From CAJBLF01 sp964545415 (GTDB lineage: Bacteria > Patescibacteriota > Gracilibacteria > Absconditabacterales > Absconditicoccaceae), in NCBI GenBank assembly GCA_964545415.1, contig CAZJFP010000009.1, forward strand, positions 1-46,799: a stretch of 46,799 bases of DNA, in the 5' to 3' direction. Under the pieces are notes generated by a model. It saw only the letters and a list, made by a program, of their open reading frames with translations. It made no database searches and was not told where the DNA came from. Of the stretch, positions 30,790 through 39,951 are shown piece by piece (within the stretch, counting starts at the first letter, position 1; the number at the start of each line of letters is the position of its first letter). Position numbers and translations under genes: made by a program.

Positions 30790-31584
30790 ATGTCGTGAAG
30801 TAATTCAACCCTTATTGAAAAAATGAAGGAAATGAGTATAGATAAAAGTGTTTATTCTTTATCATCCGTGATGGAAAAAAGAACGCACTATGAAGAAAAA
30901 TATGTTACTAATGGCATCAATAATGGTTTACTTGTGGCGCCACAGACACCAGGATCAGAAATCCTAAGAGTTTTGGGGATAAAAAAACAAGGAGAGATCT
31001 ATCCTGAATTTAAGGATAAACAGGTGACGGATATCGGAGGAGGGTTGAGTAGTCTGGCATTCGAATTATCTTCAAGTGTGAAAGGGATTATAGTCGTGGA
31101 TCCCATATTCCATTATGACGATATCAAGGAGCGTATGGAAATACAAAGACAAAGTTCAGAAAAAAGATTTAATGATAAAAATCCTCAGGTACTAAAAGAG
31201 AGATTGCTGGAAGTACTTAGAGTGGAAAGAGAAGTGTGCGAAGGTATAGAAAAACGGCAGAAAAACACAGAAGATCCGGATCCAAAAATAGTAACCAATG
31301 ATTCGCTTGCACAGCACATCGAATGAATACCTGCAGATAGTCAAGACGCAGTGTTTATAAATTTCGTACTGGACAAGTTGAAGGGGAATACCCTTCCCGG
31401 TGAAATTATATTAGCTTTGGAAAATGCATATCGTATAACCAAACCATGAGGAAAAATCTATTGCGTCCACGATAGGACTTCTCATGAATATGATATCATT
31501 AAAGGAATGAACGATACTTGATATCCATTGCTGCTGGATAAATATATAGGGAGATATATGGTTTTTATCATAGAGAAAAAATAA
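30790..31584 (+). CDS. SAM-dependent methyltransferase-like protein
   Basis: The product is 264 aa. The motif VTDIGGGLSSLAFELSS (residues about 76-92) resembles the SAM-binding motif I of class I methyltransferases, followed by GIIVVDPIF as the acidic end of strand 2. A late segment AYRITKPGGKIYCVHD corresponds to the usual post-motif III strand. A charged helical insertion (about 110-165) is unusual. Several UGA codons are read as Gly, including codon 3. The substrate is unknown. It is followed after 4 bases by a SpoU methyltransferase gene, suggesting a two-gene RNA-modification operon. Confidence 0.75.
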
Positions 31585-31588
31585 TATC

Positions 31589-32050
31589 ATGAACATCGTC
31601 ATCCTCGAAAATATCCGTTCCGCCTACAATGTGGGCAATATCATCCGTACCGCTGATTCGCTCGGACGAAAAGTTCGGCTTACCTGATATACGCCATCTC
31701 CCGAAGACACGCAGAAAGTCGTGAAGACTTCGCTATGAGCGGAAAAGAATGTCGGACTACAGCAGTTCGGCCATACGCCGGAAGCTATCGATTTCGCGAA
31801 AAAGGAATGAATGCTTGTCATCGCTGCGGAGATTACCAAAGATTCAATTCCCCTCGATACGCTCAAAAAAGGAAAGGAATCCTGAATAGCTGTCATATTC
31901 TGAAACGAGGTCGACGGGGTATTGGATTCTACATTGAAGTTCGTGGATCACGTTGTCCATATCCCGATGCATGGCGTCAAGGAATCGATGAATGTAGGTC
32001 AGAGCTCAGCTATTTTTATGCGAGCGTGTAATCAGCTTAGTACAAAATAA
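31589..32050 (+). CDS. SpoU/TrmH-family RNA 2'-O-methyltransferase
   Basis: The product is 153 aa, a minimal SPOUT-fold enzyme. Motif 1 is ENIRSAYNVGNIIRTAD (residues 7-23), motif 2 AVIFGNEVDGV (about 104-114), and motif 3 IPMHGVKESMNVGQSSAIF. The Gly of FGNE is encoded by TGA at 31901-31903, at an invariant position that shapes the SAM-binding knot. Five UGA codons in total occur. The family methylates tRNA or rRNA ribose; the exact target cannot be read from sequence. Confidence 0.94.
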
Positions 32051-32054
32051 ACAC

Positions 32055-32082
32055 TTGCTATTTTGTATAAAATATATATATT
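32055..32082 (+). promoter_or_regulatory. Promoter of the 142-aa gene
   Basis: TTGCTA and TATATT are separated by 16 bases, 30 bases upstream of ATG 32113; the -35 box begins 5 bases after the stop of the SpoU gene. Confidence 0.5.
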
Positions 32083-32112
32083 ATTGAATAATAAACCAAA
32101 AATAAAAAAAAT

Positions 32113-32541
32113 ATGGCACGAACAAGAAAAAAGGTAGAGGGAATCAAGATCATACTCCCTGTTGATGAAACTATTCAACAAAAAGATCTTAACGAAGAGT
32201 TTGTTGATGTAACAAACGAAGAAATTTTTGAGATGATGACCAAAGAGGTTATTCTCCCTCATGAACTCAAAAAAGTAACAAGCATTTCAAATTGTTTACC
32301 AAATCAGGAAGAAGAAGTTTTGCCGGTAAAGAAGCGAGTCAAAACAATCATTCTTAAAGAAAAATTGACTCCTGATTACTGCAAAAACCATGGTCTGTTC
32401 AGATGTGATGATCCTATGGATACGTGCCCCAACCCATGCGGAGCATGTTTGGAATCATCAATGACTGCCAAACGTATGGGTACTCGCTATGAGCATGAAA
32501 CAGTCCTGGATGTCGAAAAATACAACAGGATTGCTGTTTAG
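32113..32541 (+). CDS. Hypothetical protein with a C-terminal Cys cluster
   Basis: The product is 142 aa, acidic in the first half and basic in the middle (PVKKRVKTIILKEK). Near the C-terminus the pattern YCKNHGLFRCDDP..TCPNPCGAC has five Cys (plus His) in 24 residues and may be a zinc-binding knuckle. There is no UGA codon and no membrane segment. It is a monocistronic unit with its own promoter and terminator. The function was not recognised. Confidence 0.7.
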   Translation: MARTRKKVEGIKIILPVDETIQQKDLNEEFVDVTNEEIFEMMTKEVILPHELKKVTSISNCLPNQEEEVLPVKKRVKTIILKEKLTPDYCKNHGLFRCDDPMDTCPNPCGACLESSMTAKRMGTRYEHETVLDVEKYNRIAV

Positions 32542-32570
32542 CTTACTAAACTACCTTATTATTCCAAAAG

Positions 32571-32598
32571 AAAAGCTCATATATGTATGGGCTTTTTT
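32571..32598 (+). terminator. Terminator of the 142-aa gene
   Basis: AAAAGCTCATA and TATGGGCTTTT pair with one G-U, followed by T residues. Confidence 0.65.
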
Positions 32599-32636
32599 CT
32601 ATAATTTTTCTCTAAAGAGAATAGCTATCTCTATGC

Positions 32637-32664
32637 TTGCTATTTTTTTTATAATGGTTATAGT
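32637..32664 (+). promoter_or_regulatory. Promoter of the 265-aa gene
   Basis: TTGCTA and TATAGT are separated by 16 bases, 43 bases before ATG 32708. It supports the start at 32708 rather than a longer form. Confidence 0.55.
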
Positions 32665-32707
32665 ATTTTGGCTGAAACAAAATTGTCCAACCCAAAAACA
32701 GAACATT

Positions 32708-33505
32708 ATGACAAAAGAAACCAAAACAAAAAAGACTCAGAGAGTCTCAGAAGACGTTCCGTATTTGGAACCGATTCCACTTCCTCAAGAGCTCAAAAAA
32801 CGAGTGCTCTCACTCATCAATCGTGTGTCAGACAAAAAGATTGTAGAGGAGTATGTCTATCTCCAAAACAAACAAACTGACCCTAATTTTCACCCCAATG
32901 ATTATTTGAAGTTTGAATCGCCCAGTGATTTCAGGTTTGAGTATGTACTTACACTCTGCAAAAGCGTGTATTCGTTGCGTGATCTAAATGCAGCTTTGCC
33001 TATGGACAAAGACATCTTCATAACCACCAATCAAAAGATGATGGAGGATGTGTTGCGGAGTGATGAAGTGGATGATGACTTGGATGCTCTCGAAAACGGT
33101 TTGGATCTTTCTGAATTTCCCGACGAGGAATTCTCTGATATCTCTGAAGATATGCGAGAATCGGGGTTTGGAGAAGATATCTCGGAAATGAAAATCCATG
33201 AAGCATTCGCGTACTTCCAAGAAAATTGCTGTGCAAAACGCAAAGATGGCATCTGCCATCTGCGCCATTATCTCATTGGTATCGGAGATATATTTATCAA
33301 TGATGAAGTCTATTCGGGTGTGCATATCTATCTGTATCCCGATAAACACATCTATCAGGTAGATATCCCTGAAGAAAGCATCAAGGATCCATTGTACCTC
33401 CGCCTGCATACGGAGAAGAATCTCAACCACGAGGAGTTTCGTAAGATGTGCAAAAAAACATATCTCAAGGACTTCGAAGCGGTATTAGCTCAATTGCCCA
33501 AGTAA
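32708..33505 (+). CDS. Hypothetical acidic cytoplasmic protein
   Basis: The product is 265 aa from ATG 32708. The frame is open further upstream (to 32489), but that part overlaps the preceding gene and its terminator and would lie upstream of the promoter. The middle is very acidic (residues about 115-160, RSDEVDDDLDALENG and PDEEFSDISEDMRESG). The C-terminal third has a Cys/His-containing stretch (NCCAKRKDGICHLRHYL) followed by beta-strand-like sequence. There is no UGA codon. The family is unknown. It is the last of the cassette-type genes and is closed by a strong terminator. Confidence 0.7.
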   Translation: MTKETKTKKTQRVSEDVPYLEPIPLPQELKKRVLSLINRVSDKKIVEEYVYLQNKQTDPNFHPNDYLKFESPSDFRFEYVLTLCKSVYSLRDLNAALPMDKDIFITTNQKMMEDVLRSDEVDDDLDALENGLDLSEFPDEEFSDISEDMRESGFGEDISEMKIHEAFAYFQENCCAKRKDGICHLRHYLIGIGDIFINDEVYSGVHIYLYPDKHIYQVDIPEESIKDPLYLRLHTEKNLNHEEFRKMCKKTYLKDFEAVLAQLPK

Positions 33506-33519
33506 TGTATTCAGATTAC

Positions 33520-33553
33520 AAAAAAAGCCTTCCCGTATAGTTGGAAGGCTTTC
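33520..33553. terminator. Bidirectional terminator between convergent genes
   Basis: AAAGCCTTCC and GGAAGGCTTT form a 10-bp stem with T runs on both strands, serving the genes ending at 33505 (plus) and 33572 (minus). Confidence 0.85.
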
Positions 33554-33571
33554 CTTATATATCTATTTGTA

Positions 33572-34153
33572 CTATTTGACTTCTAATGTAGCAGCCATTT
33601 CTTCTGCTTTTTGTAAGAATTCATTGAAAGTCGATTCGGTTGCAGTGTAAGTGATAGTGTATAAGGTAGTATTCTTGATGAGATATATACTCATATATTG
33701 TATTGTTATGTCATTATTACGTGACGTATAGAGTATTTTTTTTGCATCTATATCATTGATCTTTATGCTTTCATTGCTAATTTCCTTGAAGCTAGTGATA
33801 CGTTCATTCAATGCAGGTTTGATCATAGCATCAAAATATTCATTGATAGTATACTCTTTGTCCAAAGTTCCTGTCATGATACCAATATTTTCCCTGATTT
33901 GATCTCATTCTGTTATTGGTGTAAAGAACATGACTGAAGCACTATAGACGTTTTCTTGGAACGTTCGGGTTCCAGGATATTGGATTACGAAACCATCATT
34001 TTTGCTTTCATATGTCTGTCGTTCAGAGATCTCTGGTTGATCAGCAGGAGTCGTTGTAGTAGTATCGGGAGCGGGTGTAGCTGTTCCGTTTTTTGTACAT
34101 CCAAAGAGTACAAGAAGCGATGCAGCAAATACGAGAGAAAGAATTTTTTTCAT
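33572..34153 (-). CDS. Lipoprotein with a PsbP-like C-terminal domain
   Basis: The product is 193 aa. A lipobox LFGC places the modified Cys near residue 19, followed by a Thr/Pro linker and a domain beginning YESKNDGFVIQYPGTRTFQEN, a start pattern seen in PsbP-like and DUF1795-like lipoproteins. The C-terminal part (YTITYTATESTFNEFLQKAEEMAATLEV) fits the closing strand and helix of that fold. One UGA (33905-33907) is read as Gly. The function is unknown; such proteins are usually envelope-located. Confidence 0.8.
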
Positions 34154-34255
34154 GTTTTTGTATGATTAAACGATAAAACGTGGAAACGACTAAATGAAAT
34201 TAGATACAAGATTCAAGAACTATTTAGTTGTATTGTTTATACATCTATACATTAG

Positions 34256-35038
34256 CTAATCAATTTCATTTTTCAAGAAAACAGTCTTTTTGGCTACTAC
34301 AAGTGAGTTTTGAGAATCTTTCCATGATGTGATTTTTTTGCCTTTGTTTAGATAACCTACGCTTTCTATAATAAATCCACTGAGTGATACGAGTTTTTTC
34401 AATTCTGCTAAGGTATAGATATGATAGAATCTCTTGGATATGCTTTTCCCGTTTTTTCGAGGTATCATCAGATCATTCCGTTTCCGTTTACCGAACGTAC
34501 TGATATATTTTCGGGATGACAAGAGTATGTCTTTTTGATATTTTTTTAAGAATCGTCGGGAGAAAGATCGGTTGGTCATAAGGAGTTTTCCATCGTAATG
34601 CAATACCCTATAGATGTTTTTGATCAGAAAAAATTTTTCCTGGGTCGTGGGAATGTGTTGGAAACTTGCCACACCAATAACGAAATCAAACGATTCTTGG
34701 CGTAGTCATTTCATATAGGTAACGATATCTTGGTGAACAAATTCCGCTTTGATATGTTTCGGTGATGATTTTCCGCTGATCTGTTTCTTCGCGAACGCCA
34801 AGAGCTTTTTTGAAATATCAACTCAGATATATTTGATGGTTATTCCTTTTAGCTGAGCAAGATGGGCGAGCAGTCTGCCGCTTCCACATCCGAATTCCAA
34901 GATACTGATCGTCTTTTTTTTGCTATTTTTTATTTCATCCAAAAAAATATCTGCATCAGCTCGATGCTTGTTTCTTGTGTGATAATACTTTTCTGCTTGA
35001 GCGTCATAGAAGCTCGCGAGTGATTGCTTGATATCCAT
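34256..35038 (-). CDS. Class I SAM-dependent methyltransferase
   Basis: The product is 260 aa. Motif I is ILEFGCGSGRLLAHLAQL (about 48-65), then the acidic residue in IKYIGVDIS (with UGA as Gly), EFVHQDI and the segment FDFVIGVASFQHI. A C-terminal helical part (about 150-240) is basic. The overall form matches the ubiE/tRNA-U34-ALKBH8-like methyltransferase group (ASFQHIPTTQEK... LHYDGKLLMTNRS), so tRNA wobble modification is a possible role but not shown. The start ATG at 35036-35038 is preceded by an in-frame repeat tract that would extend the protein if an upstream start is used. Confidence 0.88.
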
Positions 35039-35091
35039 AAATTGAAAGATTGAAAGATTGAAACATTGAAAGATTGAAAGGTTGAAAGAGT
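35039..35091. repeat. Six ATTGAAAG octamers
   Basis: Six near-exact 8-bp units stand directly before the methyltransferase start. On the minus strand they are open in the gene's frame (NLSIFQ repeated). Confidence 0.85.
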
Positions 35092-35134
35092 AATTCTCCA
35101 TTTTTCCATCCTCCATCTTTCCATAGTTAATGAG

Positions 35135-36130
35135 TTATCAAAAGATATTCTGTCCCACCATGCGTCAGGTCTCTTTGATTTCTTGGCGAGATTTTTCTAC
35201 GAGGTCTTCGATAGTGAAAGTGATTTCATCTCCTTCGATAAAAAGCTTCTTGAAATGCATGAGATAGAGGAAAACGAGCATAGTCATCCTTACATCGTTT
35301 TTACAGTATTTTTTGAATTCTTCCAAGGCGTTCAGGTCGTTTTCTTCAAGATATTTTTTGTACAATATTTCTCCTTCAGCTCCTGAGCTAAGCGTTTTGC
35401 TGACATTGACGAGCGCTTCAGCTATTTTGTTTAATCCCAGCCTTTTGCCAGTCATAGCTCGAACGAACAAAAAAAGATCAATGCTTTTTTCATTCAATTT
35501 TTTGATATCTTCTTCAGTGCCTCCGACATTATATACAGAGACCATGTTATCGAACGCTATACTGTTGAATCCTACGATATAGCCGTCGAAATCGAGCATC
35601 TTCTGGACAAATTTTTTCAATCCTTCTTGGTCGATATATTCATAGGTCATCTTGTTGTCTCAAGTAGGATGCATCGCATATGCGAGCAAAAATTTCGTAT
35701 CTTTGAGGTTCTCGATATTGGTGTCGGTTTCGATATCGTAGACCATATAGCTTTTGCCTCATATCGTAGAATATTGTCCGGTATGGAATTCGTCGAGAAG
35801 GATCTGCTCGATGGATTTTTGTCCAGTGATTTTCTCTTTTTTCAATATATAATTTTTCATCAGACTCTGGAATTCCCTTTTGCCTTGCTCATCGAGGATC
35901 ACCTGGATCTTCTCTTTTTCATCCATGAGAACGACTTCATTCGGGGTATTTTGAAGCCTAAAGGTAAAATCACCTCTGTACATATAATAGATTTCATCGC
36001 CTTCTTTGAATATTTTTTTGAAGAGATCTATAGGCATCATACAATGCTCTTTTTTGAGAACACTATAAAAATTGCCGAGAAAATTGCTCTGCACCGTTTT
36101 GATATCATTGAGTGAAAATCTTTTGTACAT
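35135..36130 (-). CDS. DnaQ/RNase H-like 3'-5' exonuclease-type protein
   Basis: The product is 331 aa. The C-terminal two thirds hold the acidic exonuclease motifs YMVYDIETDT (Exo I, near 131), IVGFNSIAFDNMV (Exo II, near 190) and EFKKYCKNDVRMT (Exo III, near 280), the order found in DnaQ-like nucleases of the predicted PolB-like/YprB group. The N-terminal 120 residues are not recognised. UGA is read as Gly at several points, among them just before KSYMVYD and the last codon before TAA. A role in DNA repair or RNA processing is possible. Confidence 0.75.
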
Positions 36131-36135
36131 ACTTC

Positions 36136-36172
36136 AAAAACTAATGAATAATGAATAATGAACAATGAATGA
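36136..36172. repeat. ATGAATA-type repeats
   Basis: Units AATGAATAATGAA are repeated upstream of the nuclease gene and face CATTATTCATC-type units at 36236-36270. Confidence 0.7.
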
Positions 36173-36235
36173 TGTCGGATTTTTGTCATACAGACTATTG
36201 TAAATTTACGATAGCCGATATATAAACGTATCCTG

Positions 36236-36270
36236 CATTATTCATCATTAATCTTTAATCGTTCATTATA
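36236..36270. repeat. Facing repeats forming the 3' end of a gene
   Basis: Degenerate TTCATCATTAATC-type units encode the last residues and the stop of the 715-aa protein gene on the minus strand. Confidence 0.65.
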
Positions 36271-38385
36271 ATTTTGCCATGCCGTGAGATCAGCATTTTT
36301 GATCACTGTCAACGGATCTATGACAAAAGAATTTATACTGTTTTGGTGCGTATCATCAAGCAATAAATTCAGATTTTGTATCATATACGGTTTGCCTCAT
36401 ACAAGAATATCCTTGAAATACCAAGGTCCAAGCGTGTTTGTACTGAGAGTATAATTGATGATGAACTGTATTCCTCCGAGGGTGAGATCGACAAGAATTT
36501 TCCCGTCTTTGTCTGCGATGTCGTTGGCTTTGATTCAGAGATATTGCTGTATTTTTTCGAAGACGAGGATGGCGTTCGTAGTGCCTTCGTATATCTGTTT
36601 CGGTGCTTGATAGTCTACAATTTTTCTGATGATGGCGTCCAAGGAATACGTGTCGGCGACAAGCGTGCTATAGGACATTTTGATAGCGTTTTCCAAAGCA
36701 GTATCAGAAACCGTGATATCCTCTATACCTCCGTCTTTGATGGTGAATCCGTAACGGATTGCTCATTTATCTATAACGATATCTGTTTTTGTACATGAAA
36801 TGATAGTGAGAGATGATAGCGCTTTGAGTGTAGGACATAGATCGCTTTCGGTACTGATTGGGGCATTATCCTGCTCGTAGAAAATAAGGTTTTTGGAAAT
36901 ATAGCTATAGAGCTCTCCGATAGAGAATTCTTGGATAAGAAGCAGGTTTTTGATGACATCATTGAGTGCGGGTTTGTTCTGGAGCTCGATGCTTTTTACC
37001 AGGAGCATATCGTTCTTGTATGACATGATGATATGTGTTTTGGCAGTCTCGTTTTTGTCCGGGGAGAAAAATTTGAGATAGCCAACAATATCGATAGTCG
37101 TATCTGAAATGCTTTTTTTGTCTATCGTAAGATAGGAAATGCTTTGCAGTTTTTTGGCAATCTTCTCTTCCATACTCAGAGAGGTGCTCGCTCAGGTTGC
37201 GGTTTCTTTCTGAGTTATCAGATTGCTGTTGGTGACTTCTCAATGCAATCAGGTGAATCAGAGGAGCGGTTCTCCTTCATTCAATGTAGTAATAGTGGTA
37301 AGTAATGCAGTGATTTTATTCGCTCCAAGATTTTGGGTGAAAGTCGAGGTTTGATAAGCGGATTTTCCCAATGAGAGAGAAAGATATTTGTTGTTGTATC
37401 GATAGATCTCATCTTTGTAGAAGGGATCGATGCTATTTTTTTTGAGTACTTCTTTGACAAAATCCAGGTACATGCTGATTTTGTAGGTATCCGCTTTGTT
37501 GATGAGAAAGTCTTGATAGATCTGCTGCTGATAGGAGAGAAGTTTATATTCGTTGAGCATCTGGTCTTTGTAGCTGATCTTTTCGAAGGATTGATTCTCT
37601 ATATCAGTTTGGATTTTCATAAAAAGCGTTGTTCTTTTGAACATTTCTGCATAGGTATCGCCACAGCGACCAAAGAGAGTTTCTATAGGTCCGCTCTGAT
37701 CGTTGGAGTAAAGAAGATATTTGGAGAGGCCTTCGCAAAATCTCTGTGAATTCGTGGTGTTACCCTGAATAGCATTGAAGATGTCCTCGAGTCCTGCATA
37801 ATCTTTGGAAAGTGCGTAGATAAAAAAACTATCAAGGAAATTGTTCAGATAATAGTTGCATGTGTTTTTGGAGATTTTGTTTTCAAAGACACAGGAAAGG
37901 TTGAAACTATCTATGAGAGAAATCTCTAGCGGAAGCTGTACACGAGTAAAAGGCTTGTTGACAGTGATTTTTTTGGTAAATACGAAGGTGTTCATGAAGT
38001 TTTCCAGTTCTGCAGTATCGTATGATCATCAAGAAAAATACGTCATGCTTTTGACAGGTAATGTACTATAGAAATAGAAGTATCTGGGAATGATGAATCA
38101 TTTGTAGCTGATGAGGTTGTTGACGGATTTGATGAATCCTTCTTCTGTTTGAAGGTCTCCCTGGAGAATGTGGATTTCAAGATCATTGTCCTTGATATTC
38201 TGCTTTAGGAATTTACTGAATTCAGCGATAAGTTTGGTCTTCTGCATGAGGAGCGTGTCGTTTCCTTGGAAAACCTCGATATGCAGCGACTTGGAGAGAA
38301 GGACCTGAAACACCAGGAATCCTACAATGAGGGCGATAAAAAAAATAAGATAATGAAAGAAAAATCTCGATACTTTTTTGTACAT
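36238..38385 (-). CDS. Large membrane-anchored protein of unknown function
   Basis: The product is 715 aa from ATG 38383-38385 (an in-frame ATG at 38413-38415 would add 10 residues and fits the promoter equally well). One membrane helix (about 9-32, YLIFFIALIVGFLVFQVLL) anchors a long hydrophilic, helix-rich exterior. There are few Cys, no repeats and no motif that I recognise. Ten or more UGA codons are read as Gly; clusters such as TYFSGGSYD use them. The end of the gene is made of short repeats. With the solute-binding protein at 16339-18336 it forms the pair of large envelope proteins in the window. Confidence 0.85.
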
Positions 38386-38452
38386 GGTTACGATTTTTGT
38401 TTGTGTTCGTTCCATACTCGTGTTCCAGGTAAAGAAGGTGTATACGAAGATA

Positions 38453-38481
38453 AGTATACGGTTTTTGGCCTCATTTGTCAA
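38453..38481 (-). promoter_or_regulatory. Near-consensus sigma-70-type promoter
   Basis: On the minus strand TTGACA and TATACT are separated by 17 bases. A transcript would start near 38446, about 30-60 bases before the possible start codons. Confidence 0.8.
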
Positions 38482-38550
38482 CTTTAAGACTATTTAATGG
38501 TAGTATCCATAAGCTTCAAAATTTCTCTGTCAAAAATGTCAATAATACTC

Positions 38551-38578
38551 TTGCAATTGTGTCAGATTTTTTTATACA
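38551..38578 (+). promoter_or_regulatory. Promoter of the acidic lipoprotein gene
   Basis: TTGCAA and TATACA are separated by 16 bases, 56 bases before ATG 38635. Confidence 0.65.
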
Positions 38579-38634
38579 GCGTGTGCGTTAAACGGTTTGT
38601 TAAACGTATTTTTATATAGTAAACATTTGTTGCT

Positions 38635-38853
38635 ATGAAAAAATTGCTTACTCTTACAGCTCTCGTAGCTGGTGTTGCTCTTTTCGCTGGATGCATGAAC
38701 AAGCCAGTTGAAGAAGAAGTAATCGTTGATGAGACTCCAGCAGTAGAAGAAGTAGTTACTGAAGAAGTTGCTCCTGAAGCAGTTACTGAAGAGACTACAA
38801 CTACAACTGAAGAAGCTACAACTGAAGTTGCTCCTGAAGCTACAGCAGAATAA
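38635..38853 (+). CDS. Small acidic, low-complexity lipoprotein
   Basis: The product is 72 aa. A lipoprotein signal (LFAGC, Cys near residue 20) is followed only by a Glu/Val/Thr-rich tail with repeated phrases (EEVVTEEVAPEAVTEE, then TTEVAPEATAE). It carries no folded domain, so it may be a surface spacer or negatively charged coat protein. There is no UGA codon. Its codon choice is very even (GAAGAAGTA, GCTCCTGAAG repeated), consistent with internal duplication and high expression. A promoter and a terminator frame it. Confidence 0.85.
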   Translation: MKKLLTLTALVAGVALFAGCMNKPVEEEVIVDETPAVEEVVTEEVAPEAVTEETTTTTEEATTEVAPEATAE

Positions 38854-38898
38854 TTCCCCACCATAGAGGCGGGTTGAAATCCTCTGGTAAAAAAGTAA

Positions 38899-38928
38899 AA
38901 GGAAGTCGAAAGGCTTCTTTTTTTTTAT
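38899..38928 (+). terminator. Terminator of the acidic lipoprotein gene
   Basis: AAGGAAG and CTTCTT arms form a short stem followed by about ten T residues. Confidence 0.6.
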
Positions 38929-38939
38929 TATCTCTACAC

Positions 38940-39650
38940 ATGCGCTTAACTACGTATATCCAAACCCATCATCAGATCTCCCGCAGAACCTTCGTTACCC
39001 TGGTGAAAGAAGGATATGTTTCCGTTAATGGAAAAAACATCGAATCCTATACGCAGGAAGTGCAGCAAGGTGATGCGTTGGAAATAAAAGCGCCGAACTT
39101 CGCACTAAAAACTGTCGTTGTTACCGGACAGAAGGGCTCTAAGATCATTCTTTTCAATAAGCCAAAAGGCTATGTCGCTTCCAAATCCGACCCCCACAAC
39201 AAGACCATCTATGATATCTTGCCTGATGATTTCAAAAATTATTATTATATCTGAAGACTAGACAAAGATTCGCATTGACTACTACTTCTGACTGATGACC
39301 CCGGATTAGTCAATTCTTATGAGCATCCCAAAAACGGTATCGAAAAAGAGTACGACATAGAGCTAGACAAGGACCTCGCTATGAAAGATCGCATCCAGGT
39401 ACTTGAGGGAGTAAAAGATGATGGCGATATTCTGAAAGCGCTCAAGATATTCCAAATCAAAAGGTATCATTACCGCGTCCTCCTTAACGAAGGAAAAAAA
39501 CGTCACATCCGCAGATTGTTTCAGACATTAGGATATCATGTCCTGGATCTGCAGAGGATCCGTGAGGGAAAATATTCGTTATGAAAATTGAAAGTCTGAG
39601 AGTGGAAAATAGCATACAACCTTCCCATAAAAAGATATCAGAAAACATAA
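38940..39650 (+). CDS. RsuA/RluB-family pseudouridine synthase
   Basis: The product is 236 aa. An N-terminal S4 RNA-binding domain (about 1-60, RRTFVTLVKEGYVSVNG) precedes a catalytic domain with ILFNKPKGYV and the active-site motif GRLDKDSHGLLLLTDD, the catalytic Asp being residue 108. Both the Gly before RLD (TGA 39252-39254) and the Gly of SHG are UGA codons at conserved positions. KKRHIRRLFQTLGYHVLDLQR is the family's C-terminal signature. The protein continues through two more UGA codons to TAA 39648-39650. The target (rRNA or tRNA) is not determined. Confidence 0.94.
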
Positions 39651-39677
39651 AAAAACTGCCGGATATGCCGGCAGTAA
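39650..39677 (-). terminator. Terminator of the 76-aa gene
   Basis: On the minus strand CTGCCGG and CCGGCAG form a perfect 7-bp stem followed by seven T residues; the stem begins just after the convergent plus-strand gene's stop. Confidence 0.9.
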
Positions 39678-39697
39678 TGGCTGTGTTGCAAGCAAAC

Positions 39698-39928
39698 TTA
39701 TTTTTGGCTGTGGAGATATTTTTCTACAGCTTTTTTGGTTTCTTCAAGTTCGCTTGTTGTTCTGCAAAGTTTTTTCGGAACGCTAACATTGTAGGTTCCA
39801 CCCATGGATGACCAAATACCTTTGTAATTGTTTTTGGTCGCGCTCTTTACATGGATGCAAGATCCTTTAGGGATTTTTTCATACTCTTCTTTGAGCCAGA
39901 TTTTTTCTGGTAGTTGTTGTTTTTCCAT
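39698..39928 (-). CDS. Small hypothetical protein
   Basis: The product is 76 aa, soluble, with a central beta-rich stretch (GSCIHVKSATKNNYKGIWSSMGG, shown in part) and a C-terminal helix. No family was recognised and no UGA codon is used. It starts 23 bases after the mutS stop and ends before a strong terminator, so it is probably the distal gene of the mutS transcript. Confidence 0.65.
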   Translation of the reverse strand: MEKQQLPEKIWLKEEYEKIPKGSCIHVKSATKNNYKGIWSSMGGTYNVSVPKKLCRTTSELEETKKAVEKYLHSQK

Positions 39929-39951
39929 AATATATGAGGTTTTTATTTTGC

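Noticed and set aside
32489..32707. N-terminal extension of the 265-aa protein
   Set aside because: It overlaps the preceding gene and its terminator, and lies upstream of a good promoter at 32637-32664.
38416..38481. TTG start for the 715-aa protein at 38481
   Set aside because: These bases are the -35 box (TTGACA) of the promoter.
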